From NCBI GenBank assembly GCA_030848705.1, contig JAUIZM010000116.1, positions 1 through 64,000 on the forward strand: a stretch of 64,000 bases of DNA, read 5' to 3'. This document shows, piece after piece, positions 51,597-64,000 of the stretch (the stretch's first letter is position 1; every line of letters starts with the position of its first letter). The notes under the pieces are model-generated. The model saw nothing but the letters and a program-made list of their open reading frames with translations. It made no database searches and was not told the DNA's origin. The position numbers were made by a program, and so were the translations under genes. Origin of the DNA: Heracleum sosnowskyi. Taxonomy: Eukaryota; Streptophyta; Magnoliopsida; Apiales; Apiaceae.

Positions 51597-54500
51597 AAGA
51601 TAAGTAGTTGTTCACATCCGTATGGTTGGATCGTCCAAAAATTAATTAAAAATATTGTTTGTTAAGTGGGCGGTAGTCTCGTTTCTTGAAGTAGTACTTT
51701 CACTTGATTTTTGTTATAAAGTCGTACAAGATAAATTTAGATTTTTTTTTTAAAGTTTTGCATAGCACTAATATAAGTAGTTGTTCACATCCGTACGGTT
51801 GGATCGTCCAAAAATTAATTAAAAAAATTGTTTGTTAAGTGGGCGTTAGTCTCGTTTCTTGAAGTAGTACTTTCACTTGATTTTTGTTATAAAGTCGTAC
51901 AAGATAAATTTAGATTTTTTTTTAAAATTTTGCATATCACTAATATAAGTAGTTGTTCACATCCGTACGGTTGGATTGTCCAAAAATTAATTTTAAAAAA
52001 TAGTTTGTTAAGTGGGCGGTAGTCTCATTTCTCGAAGTAGTACTTTCACTTGATTTTTGTTATAAAGTCGTACAAGATAAATTTAGATTTTTTTTTAAAA
52101 TTTTGCATAGCACTAATATAAGTAGTTGTTCACATCCGTACGGTTGGATCGTCCAAAAATTAATTAAAAAAATTGTTTGTTAAGTGGGCGGTAGTCTCGT
52201 TTCTTGAAGTAGTACTTTCACTTGATTTTTGTTATAAAGTCGTACAAGATAAATTTAGATTTTTTTTTAAAATTTTGCATATCACTAATATAAGTAGTTG
52301 TTCACATCCGTACGGTTGGATTGTCCAAAAATTAATTTTAAAAAATAGTTTGTTAAGTGGGCGGTAGTCTCATTTCTCGAAGTAGTACTTTCACTTGATT
52401 TTTGTTATAAAGTCGTACAAGATAAATTTAGATTTTTTTTTTAAAGTTTTGCATAGCACTAATATAAGTAGTTGTTCACATCCGTACGGTTGGATCGTCC
52501 AAAAATTAATTAAAAAAATTGTTTGTTAAGTGGGCGTTAGTCTCGTTTCTTGAAGTAGTACTTTCACTTGATTTTTGTTATAAAGTCGTACAAGATAAAT
52601 TTAGATTTTTTTTTAAAATTTTGCATATCACTAATATAAGTAGTTGTTCACATCCGTACGGTTGGATTGTCCAAAAATTAATTTTAAAAAATAGTTTGTT
52701 AAGTGGGCGGTAGTCTCATTTCTCGAAGTAGTACTTTCACTTGATTTTTGTTATAAAGTCGTACAAGATAAATTTAGATTTTTTTTTAAAATTTTGCATA
52801 GCACTAATATAAGTAGTTGTTCACATCCGTACGGTTGGATCGTCCAAAAATTAATTAAAAAAATTGTTTGTTAAGTGGGCGGTAGTCTCGTTTCTTGAAG
52901 TAGTACTTTCACTTGATTTTTGTTATAAAGTCGTACAAGATAAATTTAGATTTTTTTTTAAAATTTTGCATATCACTAATATAAGTAGTTGTTCACATCC
53001 GTACGGTTGGATTGTCCAAAAATTAATTTTAAAAAATAGTTTGTTAAGTGGGCGGTAGTCTCATTTCTCGAAGTAGTACTTTCACTTGATTTTTGTTATA
53101 AAGTCGTACAAGATAAATTTAGATTTTTTTTTTAAAGTTTTGCATAGCACTAATATAAGTAGTTGTTCACATCCGTACGGTTGGATCGTCCAAAAATTAA
53201 TTAAAAAAATTGTTTGTTAAGTGGGCGGTAGTCTCGTTTCTTGAAGTAGTACTTTCACTTGATTTTTGTTATAAAGTCGTACAAGATAAATTTAGATTTT
53301 TTTTTAAAATTTTGCATAGCACTAATATAAGTAGTTGTTCACATCCGTACGGTTGGATCGTCCAAAAATTAATTAAAAAAATTGTTTGTTAAGTGGGCGG
53401 TAGTCTCGTTTCTTGAAGTAGTACTTTCACTTGATTTTTGTTATAAAGTCGTACAAGATAAATTTAGATTTTTTTTTAAAATTTTGCATAGCACTAATAT
53501 AAGTAGTTGTTCACATCCGTACGGTTGGATCGTCCAAAAATTAATTAAAAAAATTGTTTGTTAAGTGGGCGGTAGTCTCGTTTCTTGAAGTAGTACTTTC
53601 ACTTGATTTTTGTTATAAAGTCGTACAAGATAAATTTAGATTTTTTTTAAAATTTTGCATAGCACTAATATAAGTAGTTGTTCACATCCGTACGGTTGGA
53701 TCGTCCAAAAATTAATTAAAAAAATTGTTTGTTAAGTGGGCGGTAGTCTCGTTTCTTGAAGTAGTACTTTCACTTGATTTTTGTTATAAAGTCGTACAAG
53801 ATAAATTTAGATTTTTTTTTAAAATTTTGCATAGCACTAATATAAGTAGTTGTTCACATCCGTACGGTTGGATCGTCCAAAAATTAATTAAAAAAATTGT
53901 TTGTTAAGTGGGCGGTAGTCTCGTTTCTTGAAGTAGTACTTTCACTTGATTTTTGTTATAAAGTCGTACAAGATAAATTTAGATTTTTTTTTAAAATTTT
54001 GCATAGCACTAATATAAGTAGTTGTTCACATCCGTACGGTTGGATCGTCCAAAAATTAATTAAAAAAATTGTTTGTTAAGTGGGCGGTAGTCTCGTTTCT
54101 TGAAGTAGTACTTTCACTTGATTTTTGTTATAAAGTCGTACAAGATAAATTTAGATTTTTTTTTAAAATTTTGCATAGCACTAATATAAGTAGTTGTTCA
54201 CATCCGTACGGTTGGATCGTCCAAAAATTAATTAAAAAAATTGTTTGTTAAGTGGGCGGTAGTCTCGTTTCTTGAAGTAGTACTTTCACTTGATTTTTGT
54301 TATAAAGTCGTACAAGATAAATTTAGATTTTTTTTTAAAATTTTGCATAGCACTAATATAAGTAGTTGTTCACATCCGTACGGTTGGATCGTCCAAAAAT
54401 TAATTAAAAAAATTTTTTGTTAAGTGGGCGGTAGTCTCGTTTCTTGAAGTAGTACTTTCACTTGATTTTTGTTATAAAGTCGTACAAGATAAATTTAGAT

Positions 54501-54842
54501 TTTTTTTTAAAATTTTGCATAGCACTAATATAAGTAGTTGTTCACATCCGTACGGTTGGATCGTCCAAAAATTAATTAAAAAAATTGTTTGTTAAGTGGG
54601 CGGTAGTCTCGTTTCTTGAAGTAGTACTTTCACTTGATTTTTGTTATAAAGTCGTACAAGATAAATTTAGATTTTTTTTTAAAATTTTGCATAGCACTAA
54701 TATAAGTAGTTGTTCACATCCGTACGGTTGGATCGTCCAAAAATTAATTAAAAAAATTGTTTGTTAAGTGGGCGGTAGTCTCGTTTCTTGAAGTAGTACT
54801 TTCACTTGATTTTTGTTATAAAGTCGTACAAGATAAATTTGG
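51597..54842. repeat. 172-bp satellite array inside CACTA-1, about 19 units
   Basis: Nineteen CATCCGTACGG-type anchors are spaced about 172 bp. In 51650-53210 two variants alternate, making a 345-346 bp dimer: GCATAGCAC/GGATCGTCC/CTCGTTTCTTG versus GCATATCAC/GGATTGTCC/CTCATTTCTCG. In 53210-54842 nearly identical monomers of the first variant repeat. Each unit holds the palindrome CCGTACGG. Repeated frames of 60-64 codons are a by-product. Confidence 0.95.
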
Positions 54843-55381
54843 ATTAAATAATATTATATTATTTATAAAATTATTAGAAATTTAAAAATATTTTTTATTA
54901 TGTTTTTGTGAAGGTATGTTTTATTATGTGTGGATATGATTGTAGTATGTGATTTGTCAATTTATGAGGGTGTATGTATTTTTCGTTGCATTCTATATAT
55001 TTTAAAGTGAATAAAATATTAATTTTAAATGTTTAATGATTTTTATAAAATGGAAAAATTTCTTTAAAATAGTGAAACATTTTGCAATGTCTTCTAAATA
55101 TTCCAAAATGATTTAAAAAAATTAGATGAATTAAATTTGGAGTTTTGGTATTTTAAAATGATTTTTGAAAATTAATTTTCATTTTGAGGTAAAACTTGTA
55201 AAAATCATAATAAATTCATTTTTGATCCCAAAATTATTTTAAAAATATGGGAATGAAGCTAATTTTGTGATCTTGTTTTTTTTTAATTAAAATTTTGATT
55301 TTAGAAATTATCTTCTATTTAAATTTCAGATTAATAAGTGATTAAATTTGATTTTCAGCAATGTAGTATAATAAATTAGTA
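54843..55381. other. AT-rich interval in CACTA-1
   Basis: No gene or repeat recognised. Confidence 0.5.
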
Positions 55382-55860
55382 AAGTAGAGGGTACATATGG
55401 TTATGTTTTAACCCTAATTCATTGCTACACACAGCAGTAGCCACACTCTCTTATTCTCTAAAATCTCTCTTACCGCCTCCTCAAAATCTCACAGTCTCTC
55501 TCTCTACTCAACCCTGCTCTTCTTCGTTTTCTAGATTCTATAGCCTGAATAAAGAGTTCTGGGCGAGTGTGTAATTGATTCAGAATCTGTGCTTTTCGTT
55601 TTATGTTCTTGAGGTTCGAATTGGGGTTTTTGATTTAAAGCTTTGTTCTAGTGTGATTTAAGATTAAAAGTGATGTTTAGGATGTTAAATGAGTTTGCGG
55701 AGGGTTTCACGGCAGAAAAATTGAGTATTGATTACTGCATGTTAACTTTCCGGTCACCGGCGGTGAACTCCGGTGAGTCGGTGGCCGTTTCTGTCATATT
55801 TCTGCTAATTGTTGTCTATTTAAGCATTTTTATGTTGATTAAATGAGTGATTTGTATTGC
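55382..55860 (+). pseudogene. Possible captured 5' end of a host gene
   Basis: AACCCTAA-type sequence, a CT-rich leader (55440-55510) and a frame from about 55673 open for about 55 codons, ending in a hydrophobic stretch. This looks like a plant promoter/leader plus first exon. Product unrecognised. Confidence 0.35.
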
Positions 55861-56329
55861 TTGGAATGGTCTCCGACTCCGAAAGTTTTATCAATAGCTC
55901 ATGTAAAACACCGTGGACCAACGTCGGTCCCAAAACATGCAATATCCCCATTATCAATGAAAAGCCTCAAAAGCAAGCTCAGTTATGTTCAACATGTTCA
56001 AATTATGTTCAAATATATTCAACTAATTAGTTCAACTATCAAATCAAAATTATGCTCAGAGCTGTTCAAATTGTACTCTACAAATCGAAATACAACTATG
56101 TTCAAATTAAAACCATCAAGGCTCAACTATGCGGCCATCGAGAAATTCAACTTACTACGATTCAAATATTCAAACAGCGAAAGATGTTAAAAGGAAAATC
56201 GAAATAAATGCGTTAATAAGGGAGGCGGCCGCGCAAGGTTAACAATAACCAGGCGTCGACCTTACCGAGTTCAATACAAACAAAAGTTTAAAATAGGAAG
56301 CGAGTCCTAAGTTATTACAAAAGAGGTCT

Positions 56330-56395
56330 AAGCCTCATCTTCAAGTTCATCCAAAGGGATCTCATCCTCGAGAGGTGCAGTCGGGCCAGCTTCGG
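56330..56395 (-). pseudogene. C-terminal coding fragment, acidic tail
   Basis: On the minus strand, about 20 Glu/Asp/Pro/Leu-rich codons end in TAG at 56332-56334. It looks like the end of a coding region with its 3' untranslated sequence (56190-56330). Source unknown; possibly a piece of another retroelement. Confidence 0.3.
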
Positions 56396-58253
56396 TATGC
56401 AACTTGGATTAGTTGAATTGTTCTAGTTTTAAGCTTCATTATCAAGTTTTAAGCTCATCTGGTATGCAACTTGGATAAATCAAGTTTGTGTTTGTCATTT
56501 CTGGTTAATTTGCTATACCAATACTTCATGTCTGGTGGTCAAATATTTTGCCACACCCAAATGTAATAATGTGACAGATCAGTTGGAAATGAGGATCCTC
56601 AAAACAGAATGCTCTGTTCCTGAAAACAGAGTACTTTTTAGTCACACAATAATACAGTCACTAGTTTTTAGCTGCCTTAGCGAACAAAGATCTGACATAA
56701 TGCAGAAAACTCTACTTTTTAGTCACATATAAAATGTAGTGACCATAGGTTATTTCACATTTAGCCACATCACCGAAAATGACTGTGACCGTTTGGTAAC
56801 ATTTAGATACAGCAAAGAAGCGTCACTATTTTTTGTCACACTTCTATCTCTCAAGTATGACTATAACTGTTGGATTTGGTCAAAGTCAACAAAAAAAACA
56901 TGCTGTTTCATCTCTCAATTGTCACACTTTTATAAATTGTGACTAAATCTGCCAAAAAATGTGTTTTCGGTCACTCAAAAAATAATTGTGTGGCTAAAAC
57001 TTGGGACGATGACCTTTAGCCACTCGTTTTTTCCAAAGTGTCACAGCCCTTACTGTACAAAAGAGTGACGAAAGCCCAAATTTGACGTAGTGATGGCACT
57101 GGATAGACCCACCGTGTGAATTCTTCGTGGTAAATGTTATTAAGTGTCATAAGAAATTCTCACAATGATAATGGTGTAATGATCCTTAGACTTGAAATCA
57201 TTATATTTATATATGAGAATTAATATACTTTGATTCTACTCAAAGTTACCTTTGACCGGGTAATGATAAAGGTGGACATTGGGTATATCATGAATCATAT
57301 GAGAAATATGAATGATAGATATAGGATTTAACCCTCCTATTTTAGGAGTGATATTATTGGCCTCTTGATTGAGTGAGACTATGAAATGCATGACCATGCT
57401 CAAATTGTGATTTGTTTAATAGTCTACTCATCGATCAAGTAAACTGGGATTAAATGTTGAAGAGGATGACATAAACCATGCCTCGAGTTTAATCTATAAT
57501 ATAAGGTTAAAAGGATTATATTACATGGAACATTATTCATTAAAGGTTTAATTGGATCACCAATTATTATTATTACTTGGGTAGCAATGATGTATTACTA
57601 GATGCCGCTCACTGTTTATAATTTTATTATGAGATATTAAAATTATTGCCAACGTAATAATAACCTAAAGGGTCACACACTAAGAACGTTTTAAACGGAG
57701 CATTAATTAAATTTCGAATTTAATTGAATTATTATTATATTGAATTATTGGATTAATTAAGTAGGACTTGATTAATTATATAATAATTCGAATATAATAA
57801 ATAATACTACTAATAATCAGATTGGGTTTTGGAAGCCCAATCAGATTAGGTATAGACCCAGAATTCTCTCAATATAAATACATTAAGATGTATTGTTTTA
57901 GGGTTAATTGAAAAAAATACGTTTTTCTTAAAAACCCTAGCTGCTCTACATCTAAGAGAGGCTAGAGAGAGAGAGAGAGAGATTTCTGAGGGCAGTTTTG
58001 GCTAGTCCAACTCCGTTGATCGTTGGACGATCGGGCGTTCGTGTGGACTGATTAGAGACGTATATCGCAAGGCGGGATACGTGGTGATCATAGAAAAGGA
58101 CCTCCATCTGTCAACCAAATCGTAAAGCTTCTTAAAGGTAAACAATTATGTTCACGAATTAAATATCGCGTTCGCATGGATCCTGCGGAGGGTTTCGTTA
58201 TTTTCTGTTTTTACGCGTATTTCTGTTGCGTTTTCATGCCCGAAACCCTTCAA

Positions 58254-58265
58254 TGGTATCAGAGC
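58254..58265 (+). other. Primer binding site (tRNA-iMet), family D element
   Basis: TGGTATCAGAGC one base after the left LTR end at 58252. Confidence 0.9.
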
Positions 58266-59942
58266 TACTTGCGAATTGTGTTTAATTCGTTTACATGTTT
58301 ACTGTTTTATTGATAATAACATGTTTACAATCTGCCATGACTGATATGTATGTGATTTTGTACGATATGCATTCTATTCTGTTTATATAATATAAACTAT
58401 TGGGTTCTGATGTGTATTGACACATCTGTTGATGTTGGTGAGGTCTGTACGTATATGATACGTGATACAGAGGCTTGAGGATCGATCGAAATTGTTTCGT
58501 TTGATTTCGAAAGCAAAATCTGCAGAAAATAGTTTCTGCGGTGAATAGTGTTTTTCCGATTTTTCGGTGTCAGAATTGGACAAATAATACCTTTTCGGAA
58601 AGGTAAAATCGTCACGAGTAAAACTCACCGCTTTGCCATGACCCAAGTCGCTTTTTGGCCATTTGACATCGTTTAGGCCCTGAAAACTGTGATTTACTGT
58701 TTTCTGTCATGATTTCGATTTTTCTGATTTATGCCTTTTATGATTTCTTTGATTGGATCAAGAGAAATATGATATGGTATGATGTCTTGATGAAATCTGA
58801 GATGTTCTTAAATGTTAATTGAGCATGGTGTATGGTTATGGCCCTAAGACCCATAGGTTAGTGGTTTTTGATTATGGTTTTGGTTTTAAATACGACTTGC
58901 ATGTCGTTCATACTTGTAATAATTAAATCTCGAATGTAACTCGAGTTTCTCTTGTAAGTTTATTAGATTAGCTTGTTTCATATTTTTGTAATGTAATTGA
59001 TGATATGAAGACATGGAGGCATGCCAAGGAGGCGATCAAAGGAGACATTACAAGGAAGCATGAAGACATGTGTAATTTATTATGTTGTATTTGATACCAC
59101 CATAGATTGACCTTGATTTTTCCTTAGCTTGGAAAAATCGCATAGGATTGGGCCATAACCAAGCACGTTTACTTTACGCACTTTACATATATGATGCATG
59201 TGATAATGGTATGTATGCGTAGCTATATTGATGCATGTTTTAATTAGATTAAACAAGTATGTATTAGACACATCACCCATGCCATGCCTGCTAAACAAGA
59301 TAAAATCTGTAACGATTCAAGATTTTAAAATTGAACAAAACGAACATGAGATTCCTGTGTTTATGAAACACGGAAATAAGTATGAATTTTCGATTTTTTG
59401 ATATGGGGCGATTTTGACAAAAATACAAGCAGCGCTTGTAAGAAAGGCGGATTTTAAGTGAGACCACTGTGACTCCTCCGTTGGACTGGAAATCAAACCA
59501 TTGATGAATTTTGAATTGAAGTACTTAGTTCAAGGAAAAATTGGGAATCTCTTGATGATGGGATCATGGTCGTTTTAATAATAAAATCCCTAAATTTAAA
59601 ATATTAAGTCACTTAGATGCCTTCCAATGGGCAACACTCGTCAAGACCTAGATCGAGAAAGAGTGGGTTCGCCAAAGCGAAATAGTCCAATCTATCGTGG
59701 TAAGGCGCGATGAAGTAATTGTGATACTTAACTGTTAGACCATTGGGTTAGACTTAACTAAGTTACCACAATAGGATTGTGAACTTAGAGGCATGGGGTT
59801 TGGTATGATTTATTGGATAAATATGGACAAATGTTGTTCTACCAGACTTTCCAAGAGTTATATATGATATAATTGACAAAAGTTGTCTACCTAAATAAAT
59901 CATGTTTTGGGAGAAAAGCCAAAGCTGACCTTAAGCATGACG
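58266..59942 (+). other. Internal region of the family D element, non-coding
   Basis: No frame with a gag or pol motif. The element looks like a non-autonomous, large-derivative type or a heavily deleted copy. Confidence 0.6.
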
Positions 59943-61399
59943 AAATATGTTCTATGGATTTTCTTTCAATTATTTATTATGTCTTTATTTACTGCGATAT
60001 TAATGTTAGAATAATAAATGTCCTTGGAATATAAGCATGAATTCTATATCTCTAAGTATGTGACTTAGAAATGAGATTATATGAATAGTGTTTATAATCC
60101 TAAAGAGATCCCTAGTCGAGTATTATTATTTGAGGACAATAATAATGCATTAAGACTAGTATGTTTGTTGACTGATGACCACATCTCATTGGTCATAAGT
60201 ATGGTGATACTAAAGTCAAAGACATAAGTGCATGTTAGAAGAACATGGCACTGGATAGACCCACCGTGTGAATTCTTCGTGGTAAATGTTATTAAGTGTC
60301 ATAAGCAATTCTCACAATGATAATGGTGTAATGATCCTTAGACTTGAAATCATTATATTTATATATGAGAATTCATATACTTTGATTCTACTCAAAGTTA
60401 CCTTTGATCGGGTAATGATAAAGGTGGACATTGGGTATATCATGAATCATATGAGAAATTTGAATGATAGATATAGGATTTAACCCTCATATTTTAGGAG
60501 TGATATTATTGGCCTCTTGATTGAGTGAGACTATGAAACGCATGGCCATGCTCAAATTGTGATTTGTTTAATAGTCTACTCATTGATCAAGTAAACCGGG
60601 ATTAAATGTTGAAGAAGATGACATAAACCATGCCTCGAGTTTAATCTATAATATAAGGTTAAAAGGATTATATTACATGGAACATTATTCATTAAAGGTT
60701 TAATTGGATCACCAATTATTATTATTACTTGGGTAGCAATGATGTATTACTAGATGCCGCTAATTGTTTATAATTTTATTATGAGATATTAAAATTATTG
60801 TCAACGTAATAATAACCTAAAGGGTCACACACTAAGAACGTTTTAAACGGAGCATTAATTAATTTTCGAATTTAATTGAATTATTATTATATTGAATTAT
60901 TGGATTAATTAAGTAGGACTTGATTAATTATATTATAATTCGAATTTAATAAATAATACTACTAATAATCAGATTGGGTTTTGGAAGCCCAATCAGATTA
61001 GGTATAGGCCCAGAATTCTCTCCATATAAATAGATTAAGATGTATTGTTTTAGGGTTAATTGAAAAAAATACGTTTTTCTTAAAAACCCTAGCTGCTCTA
61101 CATCTAAGAGAGGCTAGAGAGAGAGAGATTTCCGAGGGTAGTTTTGGCTAGTACCAACTCCGGTGATCGTTGGACGATCGGGCGTTCGTGTGGACTGATT
61201 AGAGACGTATATCGCAAGGCGGGATACGTGGTGATCATAGCAAAGGACCTCCATCTGTCAACCAAATCGTAAAGCTTCTTAAAGGTAAACAATTATGTTC
61301 ACGAATTAAATATCGCGTTCGCATGGATCCTGCGGAGGGTTTCGTTATTTTCTGTTTTTACGCATTTTTCTGGTGCGTTTTCATGCCCGAAACCCTTCA
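59943..61399 (+). repeat. Right LTR of the family D element, 5'-truncated
   Basis: Matches the left LTR from about its 66th base to the end (GAAACCCTTCA) without the CACTA-1 insertion, so it shows the empty CACTA-1 target near 60240-60250. Confidence 0.88.
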
Positions 61400-61404
61400 A
61401 AAAC

Positions 61405-63549
61405 GTACTTCTCAATTCAGGATGAAAGAATAAAAAAGATTTTGTTACTCATCAAAGCCCTAATTACTCCTGTCGTTAAAGTTTTGCCTGGAATTAGCTC
61501 AAATTTGAAGCCCTGAAATCTTGAAGAACTTTAATCAGCCACAACAAAACAGGTTCGAATTATGAAATTGATTCAATTTGCCAAATTGTTATTTTATTGC
61601 TTGCTTGTGCTGTTTTGCCTTTATATATTTTTGCATATATATGTAATTTTTGTGTGGATGAGTGTATGTGTGCCCGCTCCTCAATTTGTTTGTTTGACTA
61701 TCAGTGTATTATTCTTGTGTGTGTATGTATGTATATTTTTTGTATGTATGTACTAGTTTATCTATAGCTTTGTCGGTTGAATTTGAAAGTATTTGATTGC
61801 AAGAGGCAGGGACCTAGGCAGTAAAGACCCAGGAGATGCCATGGTAAACCCACAACTCGCCCATGTAAAGTATTTTATTTTATTTTATTTTGTCAATATA
61901 TTTTTTGTGGGTTTAATGTAATGCCTTGTTCATGTAATAGTTTACCGGTTATAGATAGTATTTTTTATGCAAGTTAATAAATACCATTATATAATTGAAG
62001 TATTATATAAGTGCAAACCCAACAATTTTTGTTAGATGTTACAGACTTTTAATTAATTTTTAGCTTACTTGGTTTCTTACCCCTTGTTTTCCTTTAGCTG
62101 GTTTCTTATACCGTTTTTCTTTTTGCTACTTAAATGTAGATACTCTTCTTTCTCCTCTTTTCTATTATTTATTCAGATCCTTAAATATTAGAAAGAAAAA
62201 AACTACTTTATTTATATATTAAAGCTCAATAAATAAATTTAAGCCTGATATTTATAGTTAAAGTTTATAGCTTGTGTGTTTTTCCATGATATCTATAATT
62301 TATGTTTTGTAATTATTATTTTTTGAGTTAATTTGGCTCTGCCTCGCAAATCAGCCTGGCTCGGCCACTTGCTAGAGGTTCCTACCAATGTAACCTATTT
62401 CATGGTATAGAGTAAATAATTTCAGAGAACAAGTTGAGAATATTAGATGTACAAATATACTATTTAGCAACATATACACTTATGCAAATTAGCCTCCTGG
62501 TAAAAAGCAAAAGAAAAAGTTAGATACAGAACACCATTTAAGAGGAGGGTTACCAAGTGAAAAGTTTATTGATATACTAATCCTAAGACAAGTTTATTGA
62601 TACAGTAGTCAAGTACTCTTCTTCTTCCAGTTAGTGTATTTAACATTTCCAAAGAATGCTGAAAACTTAAAACATAAAATATTTTCAAGTTTAACAATAG
62701 AAACCATTGCATAGCTTGCAAGTCGTAATTGAATAAAATAGTAGCAGTTGAACTATAATATATAGTGTAGCTTGACAAGTCGGTTTAACTAGCTACAATT
62801 GCTGAAAAAGGGAGTTATACTTGTGTCCAATCCACAAGTATCAAACAAAGCTAATTAAACACTTTAAGATCAATCAACTTTGATGGGTCTTAAATTTGAT
62901 TATGTAATGTTTTTGGTATAGTAGTTGGAAATCCTGCTGAAATATTAGCTAAATTTAATGGGTTTTTTTAACTTTGCTATAGCTGGACTTTTATTGCAAT
63001 ATAATATAGATCTTCATACATATTTATGTAACTAAAATATACATATATGTAAAAGAAAGGCCTTCCTGGGATAATATAATAAGATATCTGGAACAACTTA
63101 TTTTTTACATACATTAGGTTAAGCTATAGAAAAAGATGAGCTAATTTTACTCCACTTATCAACTTAAAAAATATGTTTATATGGTTAAAACAAATTCTTC
63201 TGGTTGTCCCCAAGAGGGAAGACATATTTACGTAATTATATATTGTATGCTCTCTGTTGTACCAGTGGGATCTACAAGACTTTAAGCTTTTTAAGTTTAC
63301 ATGGAAAGGACATGCATGATGAACTTTAATTTTCCAGAATAGTCTTTTTATTAACTGCCTTGGATTCTTATCAACTTATTTAGTTGAGTCTTATCATTAT
63401 AAGTCAAGTGTGGTATTATGGTTCATGTAGTTTGCTTAATTCTTTCTTTTTGCCACATCATATTTATGCTAAGATTGGAAAAACTTGCAACATTTTCTTT
63501 TTTTGATTACCTCTTAATTCCTATGTTTTATTGCATATATGTAGTAAGT
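61405..63549 (+). other. CACTA-2 5' leader, intron-like and AT-rich region
   Basis: After the retroelement the CACTA-2 sequence resumes. An AACAAAACAG/GTTCG site near 61550 could be the donor of a leader intron ending before the transposase start (TATGTAG/TAAG near 63545). No other gene recognised. Confidence 0.4.
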
Positions 63550-64000
63550 ATGGATCGTCATACATGGATGTACGAAATTTCACGTGCAACTGAAGAATAT
63601 GTTGATTTTGTTAACAATTTCATCACTTGTGCGATAAAAGACTTGGAAAAGAAATACGGAGAACATGGGAAAAAAGACATAATTTTGTGCCCGTGTCACG
63701 ATTGTAATAATCTTAAAAAGTATCGTAGCGTTGAGACGGTGCAAGATCATCTAATTCGTCGTGGTTTTAAGCAAAATTATACAAGGTGGATTTGGCATGG
63801 TGAAGGATTACATTCTGATGGGACTTCAGATAGGAAATATGTAAGTGGGGAGATAGTATGGCCAATGACAATGCAGAAAATGAAGATGATGTGGACATTG
63901 ATAGAATAGAAGAGATGATACATGATTTTGAAGATCATTTTATACACCAACCAGATATTTTTAATACCTTAGTTGAAGATTCCAAGAAACTTTTGTATCC
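63550..64000 (+). CDS. CACTA (En/Spm) transposase, N-terminal part, cut by window end
   Basis: ATG at 63550, chosen over an upstream ATG at 63418 because the conserved region starts here. Residues 1-95 resemble the transposase-associated domain of TNP2-type proteins: aromatic start W-M-Y, C-P-C-x2-C zinc-like motif, H-L-I-R-R-G-F and W-H-G-E. The frame meets a stop at 63907-63909. However, from about 63861 a different register is open to the window end, with acidic residues and a D-S-K-K-L-L-Y-P stretch as in the start of TNP2. A frameshift near 63840-63860 or a missed splice is implied. It probably belongs to the element starting at 47824. Confidence 0.8.

Larger units (their letters stand above)
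48631..57092. mobile_element. CACTA-1 transposon, non-autonomous, with captured genes and a satellite
   Basis: Inverted ends CACTACGTCAAATTT at 48631 and its complement ending at 57092, target duplication ATG (48628-48630 and 57093-57095). The uninterrupted LTR sequence is seen at 60235-60250. Subterminal GTGGCTAAA/AGTCAC-type repeats fill about 48650-49130 and 56560-57070 in both senses. No transposase is recognised. It carries captured host exons and 3.2 kb of tandem repeats. Confidence 0.92.
48261..61399 (+). mobile_element. Family D LTR retrotransposon, deleted, non-coding, split by CACTA-1
   Basis: Target duplication AAAAC (48256-48260 and 61400-61404). The left LTR is 48261-58252 including CACTA-1 (1527 bp without it). 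The primer site is at 58254-58265. The right LTR 59943-61399 lacks its first roughly 65 bp. A deletion has therefore removed the 3' internal part and the right LTR start. Confidence 0.85.

Noticed and set aside
51828..54767. Series of near-identical 60-64 codon frames
   Set aside because: They start at TTG, arise from the 172-bp satellite and have no coding features; a repeat artefact.

Overview
The window is repeat-dominated nuclear DNA of a flowering plant, most likely a eudicot. The evidence is plant-type LTR retrotransposons primed by tRNA-iMet or tRNA-Asp, CACTA and Stowaway-like DNA transposons, spliceable GT-AG exons and a plant defensin-like gene. The species cannot be named from sequence alone. 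Almost every large open frame belongs to a transposable element.

Layout. 1-4746: a Ty1/copia element on the minus strand whose gag-pol frame is open to the window edge. 4768-7360: copy A of a duplicated segment holding a truncated retroelement (LTR family E), unrecognised exon-like pieces and a Helitron-like 3' end. 7361-12034: AT-rich DNA with MITEs, a tRNA-like stretch and one small two-exon defensin-like gene (8888-9353, minus). 12035 to about 18198: a gag-only Sirevirus-like derivative on the minus strand. 18838-30375: a structurally complete, young Athila-type Ty3/gypsy element (1431-bp LTRs, GTTAT target duplication, open 1824-aa gag-pol, plus a 396-aa second ORF with its own promoter-like region). 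18701-18837 plus 30376 to about 47823: copy B of the duplicated segment, split by the Athila element, a solo LTR (family D), a Stowaway-like MITE and a solo LTR (family C). The family C LTR itself holds a complete Sirevirus-like copia element (34618-45227) and another family D solo LTR. From 47824 to the window end: a CACTA transposon (CACTA-2) with its transposase gene starting at 63550. It is split by a family D retrotransposon (48261-61399), whose left LTR is split by a second CACTA element (CACTA-1, 48631-57092). CACTA-1 carries captured exons of an ERD2-like (KDEL-receptor-like) gene and of an endonuclease/exonuclease/phosphatase gene, and a satellite array of about 19 units of 172 bp.

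Main new signal. Several unrelated LTR families each carry their own short motif, repeated in the LTR and again inside polyprotein linkers and intergenic spacers. In the Athila element it is the near-palindrome GGCGCGGCAGCGCC, set in pairs with an exact 32-bp period in the LTRs, in the gag-protease linker and just upstream of the second ORF. In the Sirevirus it is ATCAGGATT in the LTR and its complement AATCCTGAT throughout the internal region. In the gag-only element it is CTACGGATG and its complement. The copies fall in different reading frames, which points to selection on nucleic acid rather than protein. A second signal is a hairpin near the 3' end of three LTR families, with a conserved C-rich loop and stems that change in a compensating way.

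How the genes work together. Each autonomous element supplies its own particle proteins, protease, integrase, reverse transcriptase and RNase H from one polyprotein. The gag-only element probably depends on a related autonomous Sirevirus. The extra ORFs (Athila ORF2, Sirevirus ORF2 and an antisense 86-aa ORF) have no function I can assign, but each sits beside promoter- or splice-like signals and copies of its element's motif.
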